From: Lachnospiraceae bacterium
Lineage (GTDB): Bacteria; Bacillota; Clostridia; Lachnospirales; Lachnospiraceae
Direction of reading: 5' to 3'
Assembly (NCBI GenBank): GCA_017553505.1
Contig: JAFZLD010000016.1
Coordinates: 1 to 64,000 of the forward strand
Length of the DNA stretch: 64,000 nt
The notes under the pieces were generated by a model. The model was given only the letters and a program-made list of their open reading frames with translations. It did no database searches and was not told where the DNA came from. This document shows positions 8,407 through 18,178 of this stretch, in pieces (position 1 is the first letter of the stretch; every line of letters begins with the position of its first letter). The translations under genes and the position numbers were made by a program.

Positions 8407-11058
8407 TTATTTAATCTGTCCTTCAAGTGCCTTGGCAGCTTCCTTGACAGCTTCGGGGATACCTGCGGGATTCTTACCGCCGGCCTGAGCCATGTTGGGA
8501 CGTCCGCCGCCGCCACCGCCTACGAGGGAGGCGATTGCCTTGATAAGGTTACCTGCGTGAGCACCCTTAGCCTGTGCGCCGTCTGTAGCCTTGGCTACAA
8601 GGTTAACCTTGCCGTCTGCTTCGGAAGCAAGTACTACAACACCTTCGCCGAGCTTGTCGGCAAGCTGGTCGGATAAGTCTCTTAAGCCGTTCATGTCAAC
8701 ACCGGGTACGGAAGTTGCAAGGAGTTTAACTCCCTTAATCTCCTGTACGGAGTCCATAACGTCGCCGAGTGCGTCCTTGGCAGCCTTGGCCTTAAGGGAT
8801 TCAACCTCGGAGTTAAGAGCCTTAACTTCAGCCATAAGTGAAGAAAGTCTGTCGATAAGATTCATGGGCTGAGTCTTAACAACCGCACAAGCTTCATTTA
8901 AGTCAGCTTCAAGCTTCTTATAGTACGCAATAACGTTGGCACCGGTAATAGCCTCGATACGTCTTACGCCCGCAGCCACGCCGGATTCGGAAACAATCTT
9001 AAAGTTGGCAATATCAGCTGTGTTCTTAACGTGAGTACCGCCACAAAGTTCCTTGGAGAAATCGCCCATGGATACTACGCGAACAGTCTCGCCGTACTTC
9101 TCACCGAAGAGAGCCATTGCGCCGCTCTTCTTGGCATCTTCTATAGACATTACATCGGTATTGACCGCAAGGCCTTCGGCAATCTTCTCGTTAACGATTG
9201 CTTCTACCTTTTCAATCTCTTCACGGGTCATTGCCTGTGAGTGGCTGAAGTCAAAACGTGTGCGTGAGCTGTCCTGATATGAACCCTGCTGTTCTACGTG
9301 ATTGCCGAGAACCTGCTGTAGAGCTGCCTGTAAGAGGTGAGTTGCGGAATGGTTCTTGCATGTAGCGTTACGAACTGCTTTATCTACCGCAAGCTTGGCA
9401 ACATCTCCGCACTTAACGGTACCGGATACAACCTTGCCGATATGACCGATACGGTTACCGGGAAGCTTAACAGTCTCTTCAACCTCGAATACGCCTGCCT
9501 CGGTAGTAATGGTACCTACATCACCCTTCTGACCACCCATGGTAGCATAGAAAGGAGTCTTTGCAAAAACAAGTGTGCCTTCTTCACCCGAGTTAAGAGT
9601 ATCGGAAAGCTCCTCGCTGTTAGCCATTGCAACAATCTTTTCATCAAGTTCGGTCTTGTCATAACCTACGAATTCGCTTACTACGGAAGCGTCGAGTTTC
9701 TCAAAGAGATCTGCGTCAACTGCCTTCTGAGCAAAGTTAGAGTTCTCTCTTGCTTTCTGCTTCTGTTCTTCCATAGCGGTCTTGAATCCGTCTTCGGATA
9801 CCTTAAGGCCTTCTTCCTCGGCCATCTCGACTGTAAGTTCAAGCGGGAAGCCGAATGTATCGTAAAGGTAGAATGCCTCGGAACCGTTTATTTCCTTGGA
9901 GCCCTTAGACTTGTTGGTATCAAGAATCTTCTTAAACTCTTTCATACCGTTTTCGATGGTGCTCTCAAATCTCTCGATTTCCTTCTTAAGCTCGCTTAAG
10001 ATGAACTCGCGGTTCTTGACAAGTAACGGATATGCCTCTCCGTATACTTCATCGATATATATTGAAGCAATATTCAAATAATCTTCTGTCTTAAGGCCAA
10101 GTACACGACCGTGTCTTACTGCACGACGGATAAGTCTTCTCAATACATAGCCTGCGCCCGCATTGGAAGGACGAAGCTTCGCAGCATCACCGATAAGCAT
10201 AACTGCTGTACGAGAGTGGTCTGCAAGGATACGCATGGAGCGTGTGGACTTCTCGTCAGCATCGTACTTGATACCGGACTTATCTTCCACATACTTGATA
10301 ACGGGAGCAAATACGTCAATCTTAAACACATCGTCGGTTCCGTTAAGGAAAGCTACGTTTCTCTCAAGTCCCCAACCTGTATCTACGTTCTTCTTGGCAA
10401 GAGGAGTCAAATGTCCGTCCTGATGCTTCTCGTACTGCATGAATACGTCGTTACCAAGCTCTGTATACTTACCGCAGTGACATCCGGGACCACAGTCAGG
10501 GCCGCAATCCGGAACGTCCTTCACATAGAACATTTCAGAGTCGGGGCCGCAAGGTCCGAACTCAAGTCCCCACCAGTTATCTTCAGCGGGAAGGAAGAAA
10601 ATATTCTCGGGCTTAAAGCCGGAAGCGATTCTGAACTTAGCGCCTTCCTCATCTCGGGGAGCGTTCTCGTCACCTGCAAATACGGTAGCTGCAAGATGGT
10701 CTCTGTCAAATCCGAATACACCTGTAAGCAGTTCGAAGCTCCACTTACATCTGTCTTCTTTGAAATAATCGCCGAGTGACCAGCTGCCCATCATTTCAAA
10801 GAAAGTACAGTGGCTCTTGTCACCTACGGAATCAATATCATTGGTACGAACACAGCCCTGAACGTTGCAAAGACGTGTGCCCATGGGATGCTTCTTACCA
10901 AGAAGGTAAGGCATAAGAGGCTGCATGCCCGCTACGTTAAAAAGAACACCTGTGGAACCGTCGGAAACAAGTGATACTGCACCTACGTCCACGTGACCTC
11001 TTTCTTTGTAGAAGTCAAGCCATGCTTTTCTCAATTCTTTGGAAGTCATTGCCTTCAT
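8407..11058 (-). CDS. alaS: Alanyl-tRNA synthetase
   Basis: An 883-residue class II synthetase that charges tRNA-Ala and clears misacylated Ser and Gly. The aminoacylation core at the N-terminus shows LFNVAGMQPLMPYLLG and RLCNVQGCVRTNDID. The editing domain has HSATHLLQAAL and CGGTH, the zinc-binding histidines and cysteine. The C-Ala end finishes with a poly-Gly segment followed by RPNMAQAGGK. Length is normal. ATG 11058 follows AGGAG by about 11 bases; a second ATG three codons later is a possible alternative. It lies 21 bases after glyS and shares its transcript, which lacks room for a T-box leader. Confidence 0.98.
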   Translation of the reverse strand: MKAMTSKELRKAWLDFYKERGHVDVGAVSLVSDGSTGVLFNVAGMQPLMPYLLGKKHPMGTRLCNVQGCVRTNDIDSVGDKSHCTFFEMMGSWSLGDYFKEDRCKWSFELLTGVFGFDRDHLAATVFAGDENAPRDEEGAKFRIASGFKPENIFFLPAEDNWWGLEFGPCGPDSEMFYVKDVPDCGPDCGPGCHCGKYTELGNDVFMQYEKHQDGHLTPLAKKNVDTGWGLERNVAFLNGTDDVFKIDVFAPVIKYVEDKSGIKYDADEKSTRSMRILADHSRTAVMLIGDAAKLRPSNAGAGYVLRRLIRRAVRHGRVLGLKTEDYLNIASIYIDEVYGEAYPLLVKNREFILSELKKEIERFESTIENGMKEFKKILDTNKSKGSKEINGSEAFYLYDTFGFPLELTVEMAEEEGLKVSEDGFKTAMEEQKQKARENSNFAQKAVDADLFEKLDASVVSEFVGYDKTELDEKIVAMANSEELSDTLNSGEEGTLVFAKTPFYATMGGQKGDVGTITTEAGVFEVEETVKLPGNRIGHIGKVVSGTVKCGDVAKLAVDKAVRNATCKNHSATHLLQAALQQVLGNHVEQQGSYQDSSRTRFDFSHSQAMTREEIEKVEAIVNEKIAEGLAVNTDVMSIEDAKKSGAMALFGEKYGETVRVVSMGDFSKELCGGTHVKNTADIANFKIVSESGVAAGVRRIEAITGANVIAYYKKLEADLNEACAVVKTQPMNLIDRLSSLMAEVKALNSEVESLKAKAAKDALGDVMDSVQEIKGVKLLATSVPGVDMNGLRDLSDQLADKLGEGVVVLASEADGKVNLVAKATDGAQAKGAHAGNLIKAIASLVGGGGGGRPNMAQAGGKNPAGIPEAVKEAAKALEGQIK

Positions 11059-11079
11059 ATTTGAAAAATCTCCTAGTAA

Positions 11080-12477
11080 TTAAAAAGTAAATTTATCTTC
11101 AAAGTAGTTCTTAAGATCTGCAATGGCAACACGCTCCTGCTCCATGGAGTCACGGAAACGAACGGTTACGCAATTGTCGGTCTCTGAATCAAAGTCGTAA
11201 GTTACACAGAAAGGAGTACCGATTTCATCCTGACGACGATATCTCTTACCGATGTTACCTCTGTCGTCGAATTCGCAGTTGTACTTCTTGGAAAGTTCTG
11301 CATATACCTTCTCGGCGCCCTCGTTAAGCTTCTTGGAAAGAGGAAGCACACCGATCTTAACAGGTGCAAGTGCGGGATGGAATCTAAGTACTGTTCTGAT
11401 ATCGGGAGCCTCTTCTGTACCGAGGTTCTCCTCATCGTATGCTGCGCAGAGGAAAGCAAGCACTACGCGGTCTGCACCGAGTGAAGGCTCAACTACGTAA
11501 GGCACATACTTCTCATTGGTTTCATCGTCAAAATAAAGCATATCCTGACCGGAAGTGTTCTGGTGCTGGGTTAAGTCGTAGTCGGTTCTGTCTGCGATAC
11601 CCCAAAGCTCGCCCCAGCCGAAGGGGAACTTAAACTCGATATCGGTGGTACCCTTTGAATAGAAGCAAAGCTCTTCGGGAGCATGGTCACGAAGTCTCAT
11701 CTCGTCTTCCTTAATGCCGAGAGAAAGAAGCCAGTCACGGCAGAACGCTCTCCAGTACTGGAACCACTCTAAATCAGTGCCGGGCTTGCAGAAGAATTCA
11801 AGCTCCATCTGCTCAAACTCTCTGGTACGGAAAGTGAAGTTACCGGGAGTAATCTCGTTACGGAAAGACTTACCGATCTGACCGATACCGAAAGGAACTT
11901 TCTTACGTGAAGTTCTCTGTACGTTCTTAAAGTTAACGAAAATACCCTGAGCGGTCTCGGGACGAAGATATACGGTGTTCTTGGCATCCTCGGTTACGCC
12001 CTGGAAAGTCTTAAACATAAGGTTAAACTGTCTGATGTCGGTGAAGTTGTGCTTACCGCAGGTAGGACAGGGAATGTTGTTGTCTTCGATGAAGTTCTTC
12101 ATCTCTTCCTGAGAGAAAGCATCGATAGGCTTGGGAAGAGTGATACCCTTCTCTTCGCAGAAATCTTCGATAAGCTTGTCGGCACGGAATCTCTCGTGGC
12201 ATTCCTTACAATCCATCAAAGGATCGGAGAAACCGCCCAAGTGACCGGATGCAACCCATGTCTGAGGGTTCATTAAGATGGCGCAGTCAACACCTACGTT
12301 GTAGGGATTCTCCTGCACGAATTTCTGCCACCATGCACGCTTAACGTTGTTCTTAAGTTCAACACCGAGATTACCGTAATCCCAGGTGTTCGCAAGGCCG
12401 CCGTAAATTTCGGAGCCCGGATATACAAAGCCTCTTGCCTTGGCAAGGGCAACAATCTTGTCCATAGTCTTTTCCAT
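11080..12477 (-). CDS. glyS: Glycyl-tRNA synthetase, single-chain dimeric type
   Basis: A 465-residue class II GlyRS of the alpha2 type found in many Gram-positives, archaea and eukaryotes, distinct from the two-subunit GlyQ/GlyS enzyme. The family opening [20 protein letters not shown] and [10 protein letters not shown] is present, then a cysteine pair around [11 protein letters not shown] and CPTCGKHNF. Motif 2 is [22 protein letters not shown] and motif 3 includes [15 protein letters not shown]. It is the first gene of a glyS-alaS unit with a near-consensus promoter 37 bases upstream of the ATG. The leader is too short for a T-box, unusual for aminoacyl-tRNA synthetase genes in this phylum. 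Confidence 0.97.
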   Translation of the reverse strand: MEKTMDKIVALAKARGFVYPGSEIYGGLANTWDYGNLGVELKNNVKRAWWQKFVQENPYNVGVDCAILMNPQTWVASGHLGGFSDPLMDCKECHERFRADKLIEDFCEEKGITLPKPIDAFSQEEMKNFIEDNNIPCPTCGKHNFTDIRQFNLMFKTFQGVTEDAKNTVYLRPETAQGIFVNFKNVQRTSRKKVPFGIGQIGKSFRNEITPGNFTFRTREFEQMELEFFCKPGTDLEWFQYWRAFCRDWLLSLGIKEDEMRLRDHAPEELCFYSKGTTDIEFKFPFGWGELWGIADRTDYDLTQHQNTSGQDMLYFDDETNEKYVPYVVEPSLGADRVVLAFLCAAYDEENLGTEEAPDIRTVLRFHPALAPVKIGVLPLSKKLNEGAEKVYAELSKKYNCEFDDRGNIGKRYRRQDEIGTPFCVTYDFDSETDNCVTVRFRDSMEQERVAIADLKNYFEDKFTF

Positions 12478-12513
12478 AAGTTTGTCTCCTTAACTTAGAA
12501 TATTATCCGATTT

Positions 12514-12542
12514 ATTATAGACAGAAATCCTTTCTTTTTCAA
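12514..12542 (-). promoter_or_regulatory. Promoter of the glyS-alaS unit
   Basis: TTGAAA (12537-12542), a 17-base spacer and TATAAT (12514-12519) on the minus strand. The predicted transcript start is only about 30 bases before the glyS ATG. Confidence 0.8.
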
Positions 12543-12551
12543 CCATAAAAC

Positions 12552-12585
12552 AAAAAAAGAGAGCTCTTTTCGTAAAGAACCCTCT
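12552..12585 (-). terminator. Intrinsic terminator after recO
   Basis: An 11-bp stem with a two-base bulge closes a 4-base loop and is followed on the minus strand by seven T residues. It lies 11 bases beyond the recO stop and just upstream of the glyS promoter. Confidence 0.75.
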
Positions 12586-12595
12586 CCTTCGCTTA

Positions 12596-13249
12596 TTAAC
12601 TTGTCATTGTTTCAAGAATTTCAAGGCTCGAAAGCTTCTTGTCCACCAGGTGCTTCCGCTCATAATCGGCCACATCGGATAGTTCTTTAAACAAGCTCTC
12701 CGACAGTCCGAAATTAAACAGTTTCTCAATGGAACTTGCGTGAATATACTCAAGCGTCTTATTAAGTGCCTCGGTGAAAGTGCCCGCATTGTCCACGGGA
12801 ATGAACTCACCTTCAATCATGAAAAGCTTAATTTCAAAGACCCTTCTTACGAAATCGTTCGCAAGTTTCTCTGACTTAAGCCCCTGAAGCGCCCTGTATA
12901 ACAGTAAAAGAAGCTCCGACTCATCATTGTTCTCAAGCGCATAAAACTCCGCCAGTTCCGCAAAGTACATACCGTAATATGCACCCACCATATCCATGCG
13001 GAAATTGTCAAAGTAGTTGCTTATCTCTGCGTTCTGAACGTTGTATGAAGTCCGTCCCACATACAGATCGAAGTTGCCGAAAGCAAACATGTCGGTGGTA
13101 CCGAGGAATCTGCTACCCTGCCTGCGCGCGCTCTTTACGAAAGCGGTAATCTTGCCGCGTTCCCTTGTAAGAAGCGTAATGCGCCTGTCATATTCACCTT
13201 GTGGGAATACACCGATTACCATCCCGGTAACCTTCAAAAACTCCTGCAT
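12596..13249 (-). CDS. recO: DNA repair protein RecO
   Basis: A 217-residue RecO, which helps load RecA on SSB-coated single strands during recombinational repair. The N-terminal OB-fold reads VTGMVIGVFPQGEYDRRITLLTRERGKI and leads to a helical domain with YYGMYFAELAEFYALENNDES. It is somewhat shorter than the usual 240-250 residues, and the cysteines of the zinc finger found in some RecO proteins are absent. It lies 16 bases after era, the pairing common in Bacillota, and is the last gene before the terminator. The ribosome site in front is weak, suggesting coupling to era. Confidence 0.93.
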   Translation of the reverse strand: MQEFLKVTGMVIGVFPQGEYDRRITLLTRERGKITAFVKSARRQGSRFLGTTDMFAFGNFDLYVGRTSYNVQNAEISNYFDNFRMDMVGAYYGMYFAELAEFYALENNDESELLLLLYRALQGLKSEKLANDFVRRVFEIKLFMIEGEFIPVDNAGTFTEALNKTLEYIHASSIEKLFNFGLSESLFKELSDVADYERKHLVDKKLSSLEILETMTS

Positions 13250-13265
13250 ACCTTAACCGATACCC

Positions 13266-14186
13266 CTACTTCTGAATCTTAAAGTCTCCCGCATTATAGC
13301 CAAAGTTCTTAAGTAAGAACTCCGAGTCTCTCCAATCCTTCTTGACCTTAACAAACAGTTTAAGATTAACCTGCTGTTCAAGCATCTTCTCGATTTCAAA
13401 ACGAGCGTTGGTGCCGATTTTCTTAAGCATCTCGCCACCCTTACCGATAATGATGCCCTTATGAGAATCTCTCTCGCAGACAATTGTCGCTTCAATCTGT
13501 ACAACTCTTCCGGAAAAATCCATTTTCTCTATCATGACCGCTATTCCGTGAGGAATCTCGTCGCCGAGGGCGTGAAGCGCTTTCTCGCGAATCATCTCTG
13601 CCGCAACCTGGCGCACGGGCTGGTCCGTAACGGTATCCTCATCATAGAAAGGCTCGCCGTAAGGAAGATACTTCATAATAACCTTAACGAGCTCATCGCA
13701 GTTAGTACCTGCCGTAGCGCTTACCGGCACCACCTCGTCAAACTCCGAAAGCTTGGAAAACTCCGCGATAATCGCAGGAATCTCCTCTCTCTTAACCGAG
13801 TCAATCTTATTGATAACAAGAATCTTCGGAAGCTTGACTGCCTTTAACTCTTCGAGAATATCCTTCTCCGCATTGCCCGCAGGCTTACCTGCCTCAAGCA
13901 TTATAAGCAATACATCCGCGTCCTTGTACGTGGACTTAGTAGCCGACATCATGTAGTTGCTGAGCTTGTTCTTGGCCTTGTGAAGTCCGGGAGTATCAAG
14001 AAACACAATCTGCCCTTCATCCGAAGTATATACCGTCATTATGCGGTTTCTTGTAGTCTGAGGCTTATTGGATGTGATGGCAATCTTCTGACCGATTATC
14101 TTGTTCATAAGGGTCGACTTGCCCACGTTGGGGCGTCCCACTATTGCCGCAAAGCCTGCTTTGAATTTATTGTCCGTTTTCTGCAT
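13266..14186 (-). CDS. era: GTPase Era
   Basis: A 306-residue Era GTPase that binds the 3' end of 16S rRNA during 30S subunit maturation. The G domain shows G1 GRPNVGKSTL at about 18-27, the G2 region with TTRNRI, G3 DTPGLHKAKN and G4 NKID. The C-terminal KH domain includes KALHALGDEIPHGIAV and KGIIIGKGGEMLKKIGTNAR, where the GxxG loop contacts RNA. Length is standard. Its 5' end overlaps the upstream lipoprotein gene by 20 bases, so the ribosome site is inside that gene. It forms the usual pair with recO. Confidence 0.98.
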   Translation of the reverse strand: MQKTDNKFKAGFAAIVGRPNVGKSTLMNKIIGQKIAITSNKPQTTRNRIMTVYTSDEGQIVFLDTPGLHKAKNKLSNYMMSATKSTYKDADVLLIMLEAGKPAGNAEKDILEELKAVKLPKILVINKIDSVKREEIPAIIAEFSKLSEFDEVVPVSATAGTNCDELVKVIMKYLPYGEPFYDEDTVTDQPVRQVAAEMIREKALHALGDEIPHGIAVMIEKMDFSGRVVQIEATIVCERDSHKGIIIGKGGEMLKKIGTNARFEIEKMLEQQVNLKLFVKVKKDWRDSEFLLKNFGYNAGDFKIQK

Positions 14187-15195
14187 TTTTCTTAGCCGTT
14201 TCCTTAGCCTGTCTCATTAATTCGTCGGCGCGAGCCTCTTGTTTCTTAAATCTCTTCTTATCGCCCGACTTAATAATTGCTCTGATTATCAAAACAACGA
14301 TAACCGCAATAATCACAAATATCGTAAGTCCCGGAAGTGCTCCCACGAATCCCACGAAGAAATCCTTAAAGCCTTCCACCACATTCTCTATACCTTCGGC
14401 AAAAGAACGCGATACTCTCTCCCAATATCCTTCGGGTTCGGGAGGTGTATACTTGGTAACCTCAGATATTCTTAAATATACAGTAGCATAGTCTACCAGG
14501 TTATCATACATACGAAGCTGTGATGCCTGACTCTCAAGATGATATCTCACCTCTGAAAGACGTGTCTCGATGGCAATCATATCTTCCACGTTGTCACACT
14601 TTTCAAGCAACGCAAGAAGTCTTTCCTGCTCGATCTCGTAAGTAGCCTTGCGGCTTTCGCTGTCTACATACTGAAGCGTAATATCCTCAACGTTTAAGCT
14701 CTTATTGGTAACATTGGCTGCGTCACCCACGAAGCTAACGAACTCTTCGAGATTGGCAACAGGAACTCTCACTGTTAAGTTACAATACCTCGAGCCGGTC
14801 TTTCCGGTATATGAGCTTCCGTTAAAAGAATCCATATCCTGAATATAACCCTTAAGCGCTCCGATACGCTCTTCGGTGGCCTGCACGAATTCATCGAAAG
14901 CTTCCGTCTCGGCATTTATGCTGTAAGTCTTGATAAGCTTTCTGGCAGAATCGTTAAAGGTCTTGTTATCATCGTAACTCTGCGCGGTGCTCTCGGTCAC
15001 ATACTCTTCTTCGTAGCCGTAGCCTCCGTCGAAATCCGCATATGCCGCATCTTCATACATGGCGTTTTTGCTCTCGGTGGCAAAAGACAGCGTAGTCGAC
15101 GCCGCACTTTCACTCTTCCCGCGAGATGACGATCCGCAAGCAACAAGCGTAAGCACGAGCATTACCGAAATCAATACCCTCAAAAACTTTTTCAT
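14167..15195 (-). CDS. DUF4349-family lipoprotein
   Basis: A 342-residue predicted lipoprotein: signal with lipobox TLVAC near residue 20, a Ser/Glu/Tyr-rich stretch to about 75, then the DUF4349 domain (IKTYSINAETEAFDEFVQATEERI through VPVANLEEFVSFVGD and a coiled coil with EQERLLALLEKCDNVEDMIAIE). A membrane helix at about 287-308 is followed by a basic, cytoplasmic tail. Family members are often cell-envelope proteins of unknown function. Its stop codon lies inside era. GGGAGGG precedes the ATG by about 7 bases. It is the fourth gene of the six-gene run from 19852 down to 12596. Confidence 0.85.
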   Translation of the reverse strand: MKKFLRVLISVMLVLTLVACGSSSRGKSESAASTTLSFATESKNAMYEDAAYADFDGGYGYEEEYVTESTAQSYDDNKTFNDSARKLIKTYSINAETEAFDEFVQATEERIGALKGYIQDMDSFNGSSYTGKTGSRYCNLTVRVPVANLEEFVSFVGDAANVTNKSLNVEDITLQYVDSESRKATYEIEQERLLALLEKCDNVEDMIAIETRLSEVRYHLESQASQLRMYDNLVDYATVYLRISEVTKYTPPEPEGYWERVSRSFAEGIENVVEGFKDFFVGFVGALPGLTIFVIIAVIVVLIIRAIIKSGDKKRFKKQEARADELMRQAKETAKKNAENGQ

Positions 15196-15230
15196 ATGTA
15201 TTCCCTCCCTGCGCCCTAAGGCAAGACAAG

Positions 15231-18158
15231 TTATGATGTTATAAGAGGCGTAACCTTGTCAAATACGTCTCCTTCTTTCTTAAGCATCTCTTCGCCGCCC
15301 ACACAGCTTAGTACCCTGGTGCTCTTAATCTTGGCGATATACTCGGCAAGGCTTCGGATTTCATCGGGTGTGGTAGACAGAATTTCGTCTCTTTCTTTTT
15401 GCTTATCTGCATTGGTAACACCGGACTTATAGTAGGAGTATGCCTTGTTAAACTTAATAGAAGGAGAAAGAGGCGCATCATAATCGGCAATTGTGGAAAT
15501 AATGTACCTTTCCACCTCTTCCGTATCACCGTCGTAATTTCTTACATACTCTTCTATATTGTCAAATGTCTTGTAAGTATCCTTTAACTTGGGATCTCTG
15601 TAGGATGCGAAATATGTATCTCCTGTAGCGCCGAAGCTGCAAAAGCAACCGTATGCTCCGCCGAGAACTCTCACCTGATTCCAGAGATAATCCGTATTAA
15701 GCAATGAGCGCAATACCTGCAAGCTTCCCTTATATTCAAGGCCAAGCTTCTTAAAGTTACCTGTCATAGCCGCATATTGTACGGTTGAAGCCATCGAGTA
15801 CGCTTCATTGCCTGAAGCCTTCTTAAAGTGAACCACAGGAAGAACTTCCCCGCCTGTCTTAAGCTTGGCAATAAATTTCTTAAGCTCTTTGTCGAAAAGG
15901 TCCATACCTTTATTGTCGGCACCGACAAACACTTCGAGGTTATCCTTGGTAAGAAGGATTGAAAGAACTTCCTTTAACTCCTTAACCAATGTATCAAAAT
16001 TATCGTCAAAGTTCTTCAAAAGGTTCTCAATGTATCTGTACTCACGCATACCCGTCAGTTCTTCGATAAGCGCTGAGCCGTCCGACATCGCAGAAGACGC
16101 ACGACCGATTGCAACCGCATGTCCCGACTGCATCATATATACCTGAATACGCATCTTGGACTGCTCGAGATTCTCCTTAATACGCTTCCTGTCATTAAAA
16201 TCTGACGTAAATAAGGTATCCTCGATAAGTTCAAATGCCTCGGCAATTCCGTTGTTTAAGACCTTCGTCTTTACCTCGAGTCCGTAAGTATAGTCATCGG
16301 TATCGTAATTTCTCTTATAAACCGATGCGTTATAACTTAATCCGCCGGTCTTGATATTGCTTTCATTAACCAGCTCACCATAAGTATAATGCTCGGTATT
16401 AAGATAGCCGAGAAACGTCTTAAGAACGCTGAACGCGGGCACAAGTCTTAACGGAAGCCTGTCTGCGTTAAAAGAAAGTGTGAAATAAACAATTCCGTTG
16501 AACGTCATTTCCGTGCAGGTTTCTTTGATCCCGTCTATATCTTTGGATTCGTAATTAAACTTAATTCCTTCTTTCTTAATATCCTTCAAAGAAAGCGTGG
16601 GAATTGTGGCGAGAGCCTCTTCGCTGTCGAGTTCTTCCTGATATTTTTTAAGTGCTTTTGTATCGTCTACAATCTTCTGTTTCTCTGCATCGGAAAGGCT
16701 GTTCTTGTACTCTGCAAGACGCTTTTCAAGCTCAGCGTCTTTCTTACCGGTGAGGCCTTTAACGGGCTTAAAGACAAGAATGGTCTTATGGTTATTATCA
16801 AGAACCGCACTCTTAAGAACCTGCTCGAACAGACCGTTTTCGATACCTTCCCTTAATTCTTTGAAAATCTTGTTCTGCTTAAGGTTAATGAAAATATCGT
16901 CATCGGTATAAAGCCATCTTTCAAATACAGCTCCGCCGTAAGCCACACCCTTCGGATAATATCCGTAATCGCCTTCTCTGTATGTAAACTCGGACCTTGT
17001 GATGGATGCCTCCAAAGTCTTCTTGTCGAATCCTTCGGCGATTATCTCTTTAATCGTATCTTCGATAATCTGCACGAATCTCTCCTCATCCTCGGGATTG
17101 GCGCCCTGAGCAATGATTGAGAAAAACTTCTGGCAGGTATCGTTGGTCATTTCGGAGAATACGTCCTTGCCTATTCCCGCATCGATAAGACGCTCCTTGA
17201 GCTTGGCTCCCGGAACCGAACAGAGGGCGTAATTAATGGTGTTCATGGCCTCTGTAGTCTTAACGTCGTTATAGTCGGAACATACGACATTGTAAGAAAG
17301 GTAAGTCGCGTCCTTGGTATCTCCGTCGTCGGCGATTGAATATTCTTTTTCAATACGCTTTCTTTTGCCAAAAGAAGGCTGCATTTTAATCTCGGAGTCC
17401 GGATTAATCTTATCGTAATGTGAAAGATATTCTCTATCGATATATGCAAGCTTCTCTTCAAAATCCATGTCTCCGTAAAGAAGGATTCTTGAATTGGAAG
17501 GGTGATAAAGCTTTTTGTAAAAAGCACAGAAATCCTCGTATGTAAGTTCCGGAATTACATCGGGATCGCCACCCGATTCAACACCGTACTGAGTGTCCGG
17601 AAAAAGCGAGAACATGATATTTGAACTGAATGCGCTGTCGGGCGAAGAATAAACACCCTTCATCTCATTGTAGACTACGCCGTTATAGGTAAGCGGGGCG
17701 TCTAAGTCTTCCATCTCATAGTGCCAGCCTTCCTGCATAAAAATCTTAGGTTCTTTGAGCACTTGAGGTGCAAAGACCGCATCAAGATAAACCCCCATAA
17801 GATTTCGGAAATCCTTGTCATTGCAGCTTGCAACGGGATAAACGGTCTTATCGGGATAAGTGAATGCGTTTAAAAATGTGTTAAGAGATCCCTTGCTGAC
17901 TTCGGTCATGGCATCCTTAACGGGATATCTTTCGGAACCGCAAAGCACCGAATGTTCAAGTATATGAGGAACACCCGTCGAATCCGACTGGGGTGTCTTA
18001 AATCCTATCATAAAGCTTTTGTTCTCATCGTTATTGGCGATGCAGGCTATTCTCGCGCCTGTCTTATCGTGCACCAGCGTATATGCCTTGGAAGAAATAT
18101 CGGGCAAATTTTCTGCAGCAACTAACGTGTAGTTCTTACAGCCTTTAAAATCCTTCAT
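15231..18158 (-). CDS. M16C zinc metallopeptidase (presequence protease / insulinase family)
   Basis: A 975-residue peptidase of the inverted-zinc insulinase family. The HxxEH motif is HILEH at residues 65-69, inside the conserved GVPHILEHSVLCGSERYPV, and a distal acidic ligand is likely in NEMKGVYSSPDSAF. The remainder comprises the M16 C-terminal domain and the M16C-associated region seen in PreP-type enzymes, which degrade short peptides in a closed chamber. There is no signal peptide, so it is probably cytoplasmic. It lies 20 bases after the sigma-like gene. Length and motif order agree with the family. Confidence 0.94.
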   Translation of the reverse strand: MKDFKGCKNYTLVAAENLPDISSKAYTLVHDKTGARIACIANNDENKSFMIGFKTPQSDSTGVPHILEHSVLCGSERYPVKDAMTEVSKGSLNTFLNAFTYPDKTVYPVASCNDKDFRNLMGVYLDAVFAPQVLKEPKIFMQEGWHYEMEDLDAPLTYNGVVYNEMKGVYSSPDSAFSSNIMFSLFPDTQYGVESGGDPDVIPELTYEDFCAFYKKLYHPSNSRILLYGDMDFEEKLAYIDREYLSHYDKINPDSEIKMQPSFGKRKRIEKEYSIADDGDTKDATYLSYNVVCSDYNDVKTTEAMNTINYALCSVPGAKLKERLIDAGIGKDVFSEMTNDTCQKFFSIIAQGANPEDEERFVQIIEDTIKEIIAEGFDKKTLEASITRSEFTYREGDYGYYPKGVAYGGAVFERWLYTDDDIFINLKQNKIFKELREGIENGLFEQVLKSAVLDNNHKTILVFKPVKGLTGKKDAELEKRLAEYKNSLSDAEKQKIVDDTKALKKYQEELDSEEALATIPTLSLKDIKKEGIKFNYESKDIDGIKETCTEMTFNGIVYFTLSFNADRLPLRLVPAFSVLKTFLGYLNTEHYTYGELVNESNIKTGGLSYNASVYKRNYDTDDYTYGLEVKTKVLNNGIAEAFELIEDTLFTSDFNDRKRIKENLEQSKMRIQVYMMQSGHAVAIGRASSAMSDGSALIEELTGMREYRYIENLLKNFDDNFDTLVKELKEVLSILLTKDNLEVFVGADNKGMDLFDKELKKFIAKLKTGGEVLPVVHFKKASGNEAYSMASTVQYAAMTGNFKKLGLEYKGSLQVLRSLLNTDYLWNQVRVLGGAYGCFCSFGATGDTYFASYRDPKLKDTYKTFDNIEEYVRNYDGDTEEVERYIISTIADYDAPLSPSIKFNKAYSYYKSGVTNADKQKERDEILSTTPDEIRSLAEYIAKIKSTRVLSCVGGEEMLKKEGDVFDKVTPLITS

Positions 18159-18178
18159 TAATCTGACTCCTGATTGTA

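Noticed and set aside
9337..9999. Plus-strand open frame (220 codons) opposite alaS
   Set aside because: Antisense to conserved alaS motifs, with no start signal.
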